This document shows positions 51,331-61,340 of a DNA stretch of 64,000 nucleotides, in pieces; the stretch's first letter is position 1; the number at the start of each line of letters is the position of its first letter. The notes under the pieces are model-generated. The model worked only from the letters and a program-made list of their open reading frames with translations. It did not search any database and was not told the DNA's origin. The DNA comes from Tenebrio molitor. Taxonomy: Eukaryota > Arthropoda > Insecta > Coleoptera > Tenebrionidae. The stretch spans positions 4,490,217-4,554,216 of the forward strand of contig NC_091056.1 of the NCBI RefSeq assembly GCF_963966145.1. Reading direction: 5' to 3'. Both the position numbers and the translations under genes were made by a program.

Positions 51331-52724
51331 TTTAAAAAAACACCCGATATAAGACTAACCATAGTTTTGAAAAGCTGGATATTTATAACAGGGCTTTTAT
51401 GCTAAGTAATAGACGTTTTAGGATTAAATAAAAAGATGCATAGTAATTTCGCCGACAGGCCGCAATCCGGCCCCTACCTTTTCAGGTACAATTTCAAATG
51501 CGCCGCAAAACGGCCATCCATGTACAGGGTAAGTATGACCATGGCCGCAGTCCGGCCACACCGATTCTTTTCTAAACTTTTCATTCCTTGGAAAGGTCGA
51601 GGGGAGGAAGGACCCCGAGGACTTTCCGTGAATACGGACGGCGTAGCGGATTAGCGCCGAAAAGAAGGACTCGGAGGACCTTCCTTCAGCTCGTTCTTCC
51701 CGGGAACTTCTCGAATCATCTTCGACGTCCAAGACCCGGTGTAAGGAAGTTCTTCGTTTTAATATTACAATTTCAATTTAATCAGGCGTTGATCAGAGAA
51801 CCGGCCTTTTTTTAAATTTTTACCTCTCGTATTTCATGCGCCTTCTGCGCTTTCAACAGTCAAATTTAAATTATTGTTATTTATCTCCTTTTCAATTTAA
51901 GATCATTGTTAATTGTCCCTCTTCATACTTTCGTATTTATAGCATTTGTTTTCATTTATAGTATCGCATAGAATCAGAGTTTCAGTCATCCATTCTTTTT
52001 GTAGGTTACAGTTGTATCGCCCGAAGAGGCATCTAGGTTATCCTGTTTAGTAATTTGTCCCTTTTTGGACTGTAATACATAAAGTACTCTTGTAATTTGT
52101 ACATGCGTTTCCATCCAGCTCCTGGAACTTTACCGTGCCTGTTAGCCTTTACAATTTTATCATCATTGTTACACTCTTGAGACGTTGGTGTAAGTGAGAA
52201 CGACCGAGGAGTCATTTAGTCACGAGAAAAAGCGTTATTCGAATTTTCTAAGTGAAAGCGAATAATAAATTCAAATTTTTAATAACGTAACAGTACCTAG
52301 CGCACGTGAAATTTGAAATATATCCTTCAAGCAGTAACATTTTTGCCCTGAAATTATGCCTTAATTAATGTATTCTAGTGCATTTTGTAGTGTTGGGTTA
52401 ATTTAATTCAATTTAAAATCACCCAATCTCTCGCTGGACAAAGTATATATGTTACATTTGCCTCAGCAAATAAGGGATTTGGGGTAAATGGATTTGATAA
52501 TGATAATAGTGAAGCAAATGTATTAGCTATGTCACTTTTCCCCCATTTGATTTAAAAAATATGTTTTCAAATTATCCTTAATAAAAACTATTTTTCTTTA
52601 GGCAAAATGGTTTAAAAGTACATAAAAAAGCACATTAAAGATCAAAAAAATCTAGCCGTAGCCTTAAAGGCGGCAATTCATGTGAGAATAGGGCATATGA
52701 CAGCTTACAAAGCCGCTCGCGAAT

Positions 52725-54432
52725 TTAGCGAACAGGGCGGCATACAAGGAGGCGATCAAGGAGGCGAAAATCCAGTCGCTGCGGAGGACCCTGTCTCAGG
52801 GAAGCCCGCAGGATCCTTGGGGGTTTGCTTACAGGTTGATTGCCAGCAAGAAGAGAGGAGAAGCGACGCCGTGGACGACCATTCAGGACAGCGAAGAAAA
52901 GGAAGGCGGCAGCCATCGATGGCTTTCCCTCGTCGGGACTGTAATACCTGTTCGAGGCTCTCGGGGGAGATATGCTTGAGGTTTTCAATCGCTGCCTCAA
53001 GAAGGGACGGTTTCCTCGAGTATGGAAGCAGGCGGCGATCGCGTGGATTCGCAAACCTGTGTGCCTGTTGCCCACCATCGGCAAGGTGTACGACAAGATC
53101 TTGGCAACAAGACTGTCGTACCACCTGGAGGTAAGGGGACTCTTGTCTGATAATAATCAGTTTGGGGTCAGGAAAGGGAGAGGAACGACCGGGGCGATCG
53201 ACAGAGCAGTCGGAATCCTCAAGAGGGCGAGGGCCGAGTCGAAACACGCGGTCTTGGTGGCTCTGGACATCAAGAACGCCTTCAACTCGGCATGGTACCC
53301 CGGACTTCTGCAGCTACTGCTTTGCAGTGGCTGTCCAGGAAATCTGGGGCGGGCCATCGCGGACCTTCTGCAGGATCGCAGCGACACTTCGGAAGGGGTG
53401 ACGGTCGAGACGTCGCGAGGCTGCCCGCAGGGATCGTGTTTGGGGCCCATCTTGTGGCTCCTCATCATGGAGGATTGGTTCGCGAAGATGGACGAAGCCA
53501 CAGCCGAAGAACACGAAGAGGACGACGTCACCATCGTGGTGCAGGCGTTCGCAGACGACCAGCTCGTGCTGATCACCGCGAGCTCCCTCGCAAAACTCGA
53601 GGCATCGTGGGACAGGAAATGCGCGGCGTGCCAGTCGTGGGCCTCGGCACACAAACTGGAGTACGCCTCCGAGAAGACGACCGCCATCTTGGTTCCAGCC
53701 AAATCTGGCCAGGTCAGATTCGGGCAGACCGGGGGACGCTCGTCAGGAAGAACCCGAAGCTTCGCAAGTCTGTCAAGTATCTGGGAGTGATAATTGACAT
53801 GGGGCTCCTCTGGATTGAACACACTAGGTATGTCGCAGGTAAAGTAATGGCTGCTGCGCATAAAGTCCGTGGGTTTGCAGGCAAGACCTGGGGCACCGAT
53901 CCGAGGACTTTGAGGGAGATTTACAACGGGGCCATTAGACCCGTCCTGCTCTACGGCGGGGGTGTCTGGGGCGAGAGGTCTTCGGACCCCCGAATCCAGA
54001 GATACCTGCGGACAGCCCAGAGGTCATTTCTCCTGGGGATCACGAGGGCGTACAGGACGACGTCGAACTTGGCTCTGGAGGTGCTGGCGGGATGCGTCCC
54101 GTTGCACATCGACGCAGCAGCCATCCACTCGCGATGGCAGGCCAGCAAGTCCAACGACTTCGAGGGGAAAGTTGTGTTCGCGGAGGAACCGCACCCAGCA
54201 GAACCAGAGAGGAAGTGGGAAGAACTCATCGAGGACGAAAAACTAGGGACGTGGTTCTGGACCGACGCATCGCGGAAGGAAGAGAACACCGCCGTGGGAG
54301 TGGTCAGGATGGAGCCAGGTAAGATCGTCGAACGAAGGGGGCTGCGGCTCCAGGACAGTTACCTGACGCATATGGCGGAGCTGTATGCGCTGGGGAGCGC
54401 GATTAATTCTGTTGCAGGCCCACGAGGGACAT
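52725..54432 (+). pseudogene. R1/I-like LINE polyprotein fragment with RT and RNase H
   Basis: Clearly GC-richer than all surroundings. The reading begins with AYKEAIKEAKIQSLRRTLSQ and NPWG-like DPWGFAYRL. It then has EVFNRCLKKGRFPRVWKQA, a short deletion, and LPTIGKVYDKILATRLSYHL with NQFGVRKGRGTTGAI, ALDIKNAFNSAWY, the GCPQGSCLGPILW turn and QAFADDQLVLI (catalytic FADD, about 53548). A frameshift at about 53725 leads to KYLGVIID, GGGVWGERSSDPRI and then an RNase H start: WFWTDASRKEENTAVGVV with the E of MAELYALGSAIN. It is cut off at 54432, within RNase H. It entered the pogo-like element, and its 3' end abuts a truncated MITE directly. Confidence 0.85.
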
Positions 54433-55048
54433 AACAATTTTTTTGAGAAAATGGCAATTTTTATTTCAAAAATTTAATTTAATTTTTAATGTTTTTTTTT
54501 TTTTGTATGGGTTTATTTAAAACAGACGGTTTATTTTAATCGACCAAACAATTTAGAAGATTTACTGCAGCGAATTCGCTCTACAATGGAACGAAAAGCC
54601 CTGACATTATTGAGCGCAGTGTACAAAGTGTCGGTAAGTGCCAAATGGTTGGCAGGGAATAATTTCAACATTTGCGTTAAACTTTATTGTTAACCTTAGA
54701 TGGTTTGTATTTGTTTGAAGTCAATTAAAATGTTTACATTAAAAATTAAATTAATTTTTTTAAATAAAATTTGCCATTTTCTCAAAAAAAATTATGTAAG
54801 GTACCAATTTTTTTTCATTCATCGTTTAGGAAGTAGGAAGGTCTATTAGAACGTGATGAAAAAAGTGGGATTACCATTTAAAAAAATTGGTGATGACGTC
54901 ATTGCGCAAAAACCAATGACGTCATTTAAACAAGTTGTACGTCACAGCATGGCATTTTTCAAAATAAAATCGACCTGTCCGAGCGATTTTCCAAAAAACA
55001 TCATATAACGCTACTATGAATTTTGTTCCAAACTTTATGTTCACACTG
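54433..55048. mobile_element. Right half of a family A MITE
   Basis: From ACATAACAATTTTTTTGAGA onward it follows the 12788-13650 copy closely. The core has GACCAAACAATTTAGAAGAT TTACTGCAGCG (transposase tail FNRPNNLEDLLQRIRS), and the right arm carries both TGACGTCA sites (54894, 54917), ending CACACTG followed by TA. The left arm's outer 220 bp are missing where the LINE ends. Confidence 0.85.
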
Positions 55049-56290
55049 TAAAATGGTCGCATGCAACCAAAGAAGATCCGGTACTTTTGCTACTCGATGG
55101 ACATGCCACTCACGTGAAGAATATTGAAGTCATTGATTTGGCTCGTCAAAATGGTGTTGTGCCATTATGTTTCCCGCCTCACTGTACGCACTGGCTCCAG
55201 CCTCTAGATGTTGGTTTCATGAAACCTTTAAGCACCTACAATAGCAAAGAAGTAAAAAAATGGCTGCGATCTCATCCAAGTCGCGTAGTTACACAATTTC
55301 AAACTGCTGCTTTATTTGGACAAGCGTTTATAAATGCAGCTACTATGTCGACGGCTATAAATGCCTTTAGAACTACAGGCATATGGCCTCTTGAACTAAA
55401 TATTTTTGCGGATGCAGATTTTACACAGCCGACACGACTGATAATCAGTTAGACCCAGTAGCAACTACCCCATCGACGGCTACCGTAAGCATTACTTGAA
55501 ACTGCACCAATGGACATGAAAACAAATAACCTGATTGAAACAACATCTCAATTAAGAGTGGAATACAGAACTCCCGAACCTGTTTTTCGAGATCATTTCC
55601 GCAGCCTGGATACTCCGGAATAAATAATCTAAAACGGCATTCTTTTGTAATATACCCTGAGCATATAATGCCCATACCTAAGGAAGTTCGACAAACCCAG
55701 AGGGTTGTAAAATGAAAAGGAAAAACAGCTGTTATCACAGAATCACCATCCAAAAGTGAATTAATTGCTTTACAAGAAACAAAAGACCAAAAAGAAAAGA
55801 AAAGAAGGGTGACAAAAAAAGTTCAGTTTGAAACACAAAAACTGAAAGGCAAAAAAATAAAACCAAAAAAACAAATTCAAACTGATTTCTCCGATGACAA
55901 CGACGAAGATGCTGAATGCTTGTATTGTCACTACTTATGGTCACAATCTGAGGAAGGGTGGAATAGATGTTCACGATGCTATAGCTGGGCACACTGTTCA
56001 TGTGCAGGGGTAGACGACGAGGATGATGAGGCTACGCACGTGTGTTCTCTCTGTGCTTAAATTTGTATTTTTATACTTTATTATTTTATGTTTCTGTTTT
56101 TATTGATTGTTTCCTTTTTAATAACGTCAGTTAATAAATATATTGATAATATGAGCTACGTACAATATCTTTTCGTCATAATCTGTGTTTTCCTCCAATA
56201 CCCTGCCTTATGTCCCATGTACCCCACGCTGCCCCTTTAGATACCCCACTTTACCCCATGTGAGGGGGCATAGCGGGGCAAATACACTTA

Positions 56291-56630
56291 CAATAAATAC
56301 AAAATTACACCTAGTTTAGTGATTACTGATTACTCAAGAATAATTGTTATTACATATGATAAATTAGATTTCAAGCAATCAATTAAAGCTCAAGAGGCAG
56401 CTTGATAATAGCATTACCGCACCTAAAATCGCTGGTAAGTCTTAGATACCCCACTATGCCCCCCTTTCCCCTATATCGCCCAGAGCGAAACAATATTAAA
56501 GTTCAAAAAAATCATTATGTCCCACATCATGCAGCCTAGAAACAGTATTAAGTCCAACATCACAACGCAGGTTTATTCACGTCTGTCTTATCAGTTACTG
56601 TTTTTACCTTAAACGCTTGCTCAGGTACAG
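56291..56630. other. Spacer with pogo-end-like words
   Basis: Contains TACCCCACTATGCCCCCCT near 56445, similar to the TACCCCAC words at 56200-56260; it may be a second pogo-like terminus. No gene seen. Confidence 0.35.
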
Positions 56631-56658
56631 TTGTTGTTTTATACCCTATTTGAGTGTA

Positions 56659-57450
56659 AACATGGGAGATAGATCGCAAAAAATGCTAGAGCTTGCACTG
56701 AATAAAAGTGAAATAATGAAGCAAAAGAAAGTTTTTCATGTCAAGGTAAGACACACTTTTAACAACATTTTGAAAAAGAGGTACAAATACTTTTTTTTCA
56801 ACCAAAACTTTTTTTAGACCAAGATAGTACCAATGAACTTGAAGGCATCAATGCATCTGGCAGTAGTTTGGTTAATTGTCCCCATGATGTCTGATTTCAG
56901 TAAAAAGACTGAAATACCAATAATTTCGAAAACATCGCTTAGAAAATATAATGTTAACGACTGTTCTGGAAGTTCCTATGCTCTCGACAGTGACGCATTT
57001 AGTAGCGATAGCGCTTCTGAAATCATCGATGAGGTTCCAAACAATGAACAAGAAGAAGTTTCAGTGCCTAATAATCAAGAAACAAACACTGGTACAAACG
57101 AAGAAAGGAGAGGAAAGAAAAGGGTAAGAAATGAAAATAAGTGGCAAAGAAATATACGGAAAAGAAAGAAGATAGCTGGGCAAACGTATAAATCGAATAA
57201 AAGTAAGAAGATTATCAAGAAGAGAAATGTGGGGGAACCTTGTACATACTGCCGTATGAAATGTAACGAAAAAATATCAGGAATTCGGAGAATACAAGTT
57301 TGCCGGAACTTCTGAAGTCAAGAGACATCTATAGACCAAAAAAGACAATTTTTGTGTTCGTCTTGAGCAAACATCTGTAGTTATAAACAGAGAACAAACA
57401 GGAAGTCGAGTAGGAAAACGAAAAATTATCAAAATCTTCAAGCAAAATAG
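56659..57450 (+). pseudogene. Second uncharacterised arthropod family, N-terminal half
   Basis: Exon 1 (56659-56742) reads MGDRSQKMLELALNKSEIMK QKKVFHVK before GTAAGA. An acceptor TTTTTTTAG at 56817 leads to DQDSTNELEGINASGSSL. A serine/acidic stretch (SSYALDSDAFSSDSASEIID) and a basic block follow: NKWQRNIRKRKKIAGQTYKS NKSKK, then EPCTYCRMKCNEKI (about 57235). The W-x-x-N-x-x-K-x-x-R...C-x2-C/C-x3-C pattern is that of an uncharacterised multicopy family in insects. After 57310 the frame breaks, but IDQKRQFLCSS and NREQTGSRVGKRK words continue the match to about 57450. The conserved C-terminal domain is missing. Function unknown; the spread of copies suggests mobility. Confidence 0.55.
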
Positions 57451-57655
57451 GTTGTATTAGCTTCTCGTTTCGATGACCAACTTTAATTATTATTGGGAAA
57501 ATCTTAAAACCTTTACAAATAAAAAAAAATTGTCAATCTACTGTGACAAAAAGTGTTGCAAAAAGAAAGTATTAAATCACAACAATATACTTCTTTACCC
57601 GAGCAAAAATGTATTAAGTCCATTTTTTGCCAAAAAAAAAGTTTTTTTTTAAATA

Positions 57656-59258
57656 CACTGATCGGCAAAATTATCATCACATAAATAAGTTGCTCTTTTA
57701 TGATAAAAATTTTACTACAATAAAAAAAGTAACTTTAAAATAATACATTAACATCTAGTTTTAACAATCACATTAATTAATTAACAAATAACACACGAAA
57801 CAGGCCAGTCTTGGTGTTAAAATGAAAATTACACTCATGTGTTGGTCAATTCCCTTGGACATAAACAGCTTTCTTTTGGAATTCCACACTCCAGATTCAG
57901 TTCTAGTACCTAGTATTACCTCCCCCGGCTTGAATAACTGCAGCCATTCTACGAGGCATGCTTAAGATTAGTTCTTGGATCACTGCGTGATCCATTTGCT
58001 CCCACTCTTCATTAAGCGCCTCCAGAAGTTGATTGAGTGTTTGTGGACGATTTCTGCGCGCTTTGATACTTCGCCCAAGTTTGTCCCAGACATGTTCAAT
58101 GGGGTTACAGTCCGGGCTCCTTGCAGGCCAGTCTAATTTTTGAATTTGGACTTCTTCAAAGTACCTAGTCACCACTCTAGCAACATGTGGACGTGCATTG
58201 TCCTGCATAAAAAGGAAGTTATTCCCCACAAATGGAGCAAATGGTACTACGTGTGGTTCCAATATTTGAGCTATGTATCGATGGGCATTTAGAGCACCTT
58301 GACCGACATGAACCAGATCTGTTTTAGCCTGGAGATTAATTCCTCCCCAGACCATAAGAGTTCCGCCACCAAAACTTTCCCTACCGACCATCGCGCATTG
58401 TGCATATCGTTCTCCAGGCCTTCTCCATACCCTAAGAGGACCATCGGGTGAATTTAGAGCAAATCTGGATTCATCCGTAAAGAGAACCCTTCCCCAGTCA
58501 TCGGCTGTCCAATGAATGTGATTGCGGGCAAATTGTAACCTTGCTCGTTTGTGATGGGGGAGCAATAATGGTCCATTCGCAGGTCTTCTACTGGTTAAAT
58601 TGTTTTCTATCAGTCGTCTTCGGATTGTTCTCTCGCTTACTTCAACATTTCTGGCATTATGAAGCTCATTTTGGAGCTGTGGTGCAGTTAAATGCCTATT
58701 TCGCAAAGATGTTAACAGGACAAATCGGTCATCAGCTTGAGATGTAACTCTTTTGCGACCTTGACCCGATCTTCGTTTTAGTTCGCCAGTCTCCTGGTAT
58801 CTTTGGGCAATTCTAGAAACCATCGACTGGTTTATTTCTAGTCTTCTAGCAACATAACGTTGACTCCTGCCGTCATTTAAGAGTGCAATAGCCATTGCAG
58901 CTTGTTCAGCTGTCAAATGGTAGCTGTTTCTGTTCATTTTTGTTTATAACTGTCAAATATCACTAATTAAACAACTCAACTCAATAATGAATCGCTAACT
59001 TACATGGGTTTCTAAAAAAATGCAACTCAATGGCTATTGAAACAATTACAAAAATACAACAATCAGCAATAATTTTGATTGTTTGACACTTCACTATGAA
59101 AAAGTGTATTTCAATTGGTTTTAAATAATCCATAGCCAACTCCTGAATTTGACAAATAATCCTATTACCTTATGCAGTCGGTCAGTTGGACTATTTCTAC
59201 CATAACATAGCCGCAAATCCTCGCGTTTTAAGTGATGCGATAATTTTGTCGGTCAGTG
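57656..59258 (-). mobile_element. Complete Tc1 element, TA duplication
   Basis: Ends CACTGATCGGCAAAATTATC and, reversed, CACTGACCGACAAAATTATC. TA flanks both (57654-57655, 59259-59260). Total length 1603 bp, normal for Tc1 elements. It holds a single uninterrupted transposase gene on the minus strand with about 245 bp of 3' and 320 bp of 5' noncoding sequence. It is the best preserved element in the window. Confidence 0.92.
57903..58937 (-). CDS. Tc1 transposase (DD34E), intact, 344 aa
   Basis: The protein starts MNRNSYHLTAEQAAMAIALL. Residues 8-60 form the first helix-turn-helix (RYVARRLEINQSMVSRIAQR), followed by the GRPR-like RRSGQGRKRVTS and a second HTH (about 65-118, VSERTIRRRLIENNLTSRR). 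The DDE core follows: LFTDESRFAL (first Asp, about residue 155), a glycine-rich GGGTLMVWGGI, FMQDNARPHVARVV (second Asp, about 248) and SPDCNPIEHVWDKL (Glu). I count exactly 34 residues between the second Asp and the Glu. Length 344 aa is standard. No stop, frameshift or missing key residue is seen. It cuts and pastes the element at TA sites in the nucleus. Activity is plausible but unproven. Confidence 0.95.
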   Translation of the reverse strand: MNRNSYHLTAEQAAMAIALLNDGRSQRYVARRLEINQSMVSRIAQRYQETGELKRRSGQGRKRVTSQADDRFVLLTSLRNRHLTAPQLQNELHNARNVEVSERTIRRRLIENNLTSRRPANGPLLLPHHKRARLQFARNHIHWTADDWGRVLFTDESRFALNSPDGPLRVWRRPGERYAQCAMVGRESFGGGTLMVWGGINLQAKTDLVHVGQGALNAHRYIAQILEPHVVPFAPFVGNNFLFMQDNARPHVARVVTRYFEEVQIQKLDWPARSPDCNPIEHVWDKLGRSIKARRNRPQTLNQLLEALNEEWEQMDHAVIQELILSMPRRMAAVIQAGGGNTRY

Positions 59259-59269
59259 TATTTGTAAAT

Positions 59270-59430
59270 TCTAAGTAACAATTTTCATCACTAAGTCATG
59301 TTTTCAAAAACCTTTTTATTAAAATAAACAGTGTTTACACTGTCTACAAAAAACTAAAAAAAAAAACATTTTATTTCGGCCCTCCTGAAAATTTATGTTT
59401 TGTGACTTAATACAGTTCTGCTCTAGGGTA
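59270..59430. other. AT-rich spacer before pogo-like relic
   Basis: No recognisable gene; ends where the DDE reading begins. Confidence 0.4.
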
Positions 59431-60606
59431 CGGATATGGAATTTGGATGAAACTAGCTTATCACTCGATCCTGGTGCGGTTAAGGTCGTAGGTGAAAGGG
59501 TAAAGCCTGCTACTCACACCACCAGTACATCAGGAAGAAAACACTACCATAGTAGCCATGACGAATGCTGCCGGAGGAAAGGCACCTCCATTAATTATCT
59601 TCAAGGGGCAGTTTATGTGGGACCAATGGTGTGCTCCAAAGGGTACAGGATACCTGAGCACAGAATTTGCAGCATCAAAAAATGGCTGGATGGAGAGTGA
59701 AATTTTTTCAATACGGTGGAACAACTCATATCAAGGGCTATTCAAGAAAATAATGTGATTTTAAAACTGCCCCCCCCCCCCACACTAGTCATCTTTTGCA
59801 ACCGCTAGATCTATCCGTATTCAAATAATTCAAAAGAAGTTGGTGGCTTGGCAGCGTCAAAATATTGGTAGGAAATTACCAAGGTCGATATTTTCAAAAT
59901 TTATTGGGAAATGGGCCAGTGTTATAGAACAAACTATTAAAACTGGTTTTCGAAAAGGAGGAATACATCCTTTCAACAGCGAAGTCATTGGAAATGACAA
60001 GTTTCAGCCTGATACGTTAGAACGTTAGCACAATGCAAAACAACATTCTGTTTCTGACAATTTGAATAAAAAACGGTATAGTACCCAAATCCAGTGACTT
60101 CCAAATCGTCAGCTGTGGAAGACCTTAACGTCCAAAACAATGCAGTACCTTCTACATCTTCAACGGTCGAAGTCATTACGCAGATACAAGTTGTAGAAAG
60201 AATCAAGACAAAGAACGAAATGGGTAAGATATCAAAAAGAAAAAAACAATCAAAGAGAGAAAAAATCTTAGATTCAGGCGATGAAGATGCCAACGAATTG
60301 GAAGAAGAAGGTAGAGAGGAAGAGGAAGAAGTTGGCGAAAAAGAAGTACAAAAAGTTAGAGAAGAAGTTAGACAAGATGATGAAGTTAATATTAATAAGT
60401 GGGTGTTAGTGCAATCTTGGATGAAAAAAACGATTAGACATTTCGCTGGGCAAGTGATAGGCTCTAGTGATGAGGGATGGGATGTTAAATACGTTAAAAA
60501 GTCCAGCAGTGATGATTATAACATTAAATTTGCCTGGCCTGTATTTGACGACACCGATACCGTATCTGAGAAGATATTAAAAAATTTTTGCCTGAGTCCA
60601 CTATAA
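59430..60606 (+). pseudogene. Pogo-like transposase with acidic C-terminal domain
   Basis: VRIWNLDETSLSLDPGAVKV (first catalytic Asp, about 59432) continues with VVGERVKPATHTTSTSGR. In another frame NAAGGKAPPLIIFKGQFMWD and ASKNGWMESEIF follow (59558-59715). The second-Asp region is deleted. The PPHTSHLLQPLDLSVFK-type third motif stands at about 59775. Then KFIGKWASVIEQTIKTGFRK, GGIHPFN and a long open C-terminal frame (60094-60603). That frame has acidic runs (DSGDEDANELEEEGREEEEE) and ends KWVLVQSWMKKTIRHFAGQV IG with WDVKYVKKSSSDDYNIKFAW. Such Cys-poor tails differ from the finger-bearing pogo copies, so this is another subfamily. The preserved 170-codon tail may have been maintained longer than the core. 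Confidence 0.75.
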
Positions 60607-61111
60607 TCAAGCGACGATTTATAGAATTATCGGCTTCATTATTTAAAGAAGTTGTTTGCTTTTTTGTACCCTTTTCGAATAAAAACATTATTTTGTGTTT
60701 ATGATATACATCTGCTTTAATTAAAGTTTATAAAATAATTATGACTTTAGTATATCTAGCTTCTTTATAAACATATTTTCATCAATTATGCGAATTTAAG
60801 GTAGTAAACACTGTTTTTACATTTGCCCCCATTAAATATAATGTGTATAACTAGTTACATACCAGACCATTGTCGCATTTACCCCAACGACAGGGGCAAA
60901 TGTAACATAAGGACATCATTTAAATAGTTATTTTTGTATTAAGTGCGCAAAATGAGTGTTTTTTGTTGGCGCAAGAGAATGAGTTTTTGGTCTTGACCTA
61001 ACGATGTCGACCACGAAATTTTGCCACGAAATACAAACACTATTTTTTCTACAACCGTCAAAAAAAAGAATTTGATTTTTGAAGGCAAATTAGATAAAGA
61101 AAAAAAGTATC

Positions 61112-61117
<6 letters not shown>
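60607..61117. other. Pogo-like right end and AT-rich spacer
   Basis: GCATTTACCCCAACGACAGG GGCAAATGTAACATAAGG at 60874-60911 is a partly palindromic word that resembles the ends of the pogo-like elements. The remainder is AT-rich without genes. Confidence 0.45.
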
Positions 61118-61160
<43 letters not shown>

Positions 61161-61177
61161 GTTGTTGTTGTTGTTGA
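61118..61177. repeat. (TTA)n(TTG)n microsatellite
   Basis: About 15 TTA triplets are followed by five TTG triplets. On the minus strand this reads as a CAA/TAA tail behind the sequence at 61178-61340. Confidence 0.9.
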
Positions 61178-61340
61178 CGGCTAACAGGCTTGACGCCCAA
61201 TTAGAAGCCCTGCCAAAAAGAAAATGATACACAAAACACAATCACAACACAACCATTACACACAGAGCATCCCAACACCCAGGCTACAACTACCGAGCAC
61301 TCATCTGAGTAGGATCGCCCTGGTTCACGAGGAGATGGAG
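61178..61340 (-). mobile_element. Possible LINE 3' tail
   Basis: Read on the minus strand, the segment (ending GCGTCAAGCCTGTTAGCCGTC) runs directly into the (CAA)n(TAA)n tract, as many insect LINE 3' ends do. It has no coding match, so the assignment rests on the tail alone. Confidence 0.35.

Larger units (their letters stand above)
48113..52292 (+). mobile_element. Solo LTR (about 1.9 kb without insertions) with heat-shock promoter
   Basis: It begins TGTTAGGATTTAAATTTCGC and ends AATAACGTAACA, with GTAC on both sides (48109-48112 and 52293-52296). This fits the TG...CA termini and 4-bp duplication of an LTR. The first 130 bp have a six-unit heat-shock element and a TATA box. The last 100 bp are AT-rich with AATAAATTCAAA, like a polyadenylation region. 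Two GGCCGGATTGCGG-containing units of about 108 bp (48724, 48831) recur in inverse form near 51455-51500. A Harbinger element (48992-51104) and a small MITE (51191-51330) are nested in it. Open frames inside (48286-48786 and others) resemble no protein. No second LTR or gag-pol is present. Confidence 0.6.
52610..56060 (+). pseudogene. Pogo-like transposase, two separated parts
   Basis: Part one (about 52620-52720): KDQKNLAVALKAAIHVRIGH MTAYKAAREF, a psq helix-turn-helix. Part two starts right after the half MITE at 55051: KWSHATKEDPVLLLLDGHAT HVKN with the second catalytic Asp, then RQNGVVPLCFPPHCTHWLQP LDVGFMKPL with the third-motif region, and AFRTTGIWPLELNIF (to 55450). A basic linker (EKKRRVTKKVQFETQKLKGK) leads to a C-terminal PHD-like finger at 55915-56055 (CLYCHYLWS...WNRCSRCYSWAHCSC...VCSLC). 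The first catalytic Asp region was lost in the interrupted section. This domain order is the same as in the pogo-like gene at 8511-10617. Confidence 0.75.
52440..56290 (+). mobile_element. Pogo-like element, split by a LINE and a half MITE
   Basis: The left end at about 52440-52490 holds ATTTGCCTCAGCAAAT and GGGGTAAATG words, and the right end near 56260 holds GTGAGGGGGCATAGCGGGGC AAATACACT. Transposase parts before (52610-52720) and after (55054-56060) the foreign block 52725-55048 follow in the right order. The exact termini and duplication are unresolved. Confidence 0.6.

Noticed and set aside
52972..54434. Long shadow frames on the opposite strand of the LINE (for example 53157-53861 minus)
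   Set aside because: They overlap the recognisable reverse-transcriptase frame and have no protein match; GC-rich sequence favours spurious frames.
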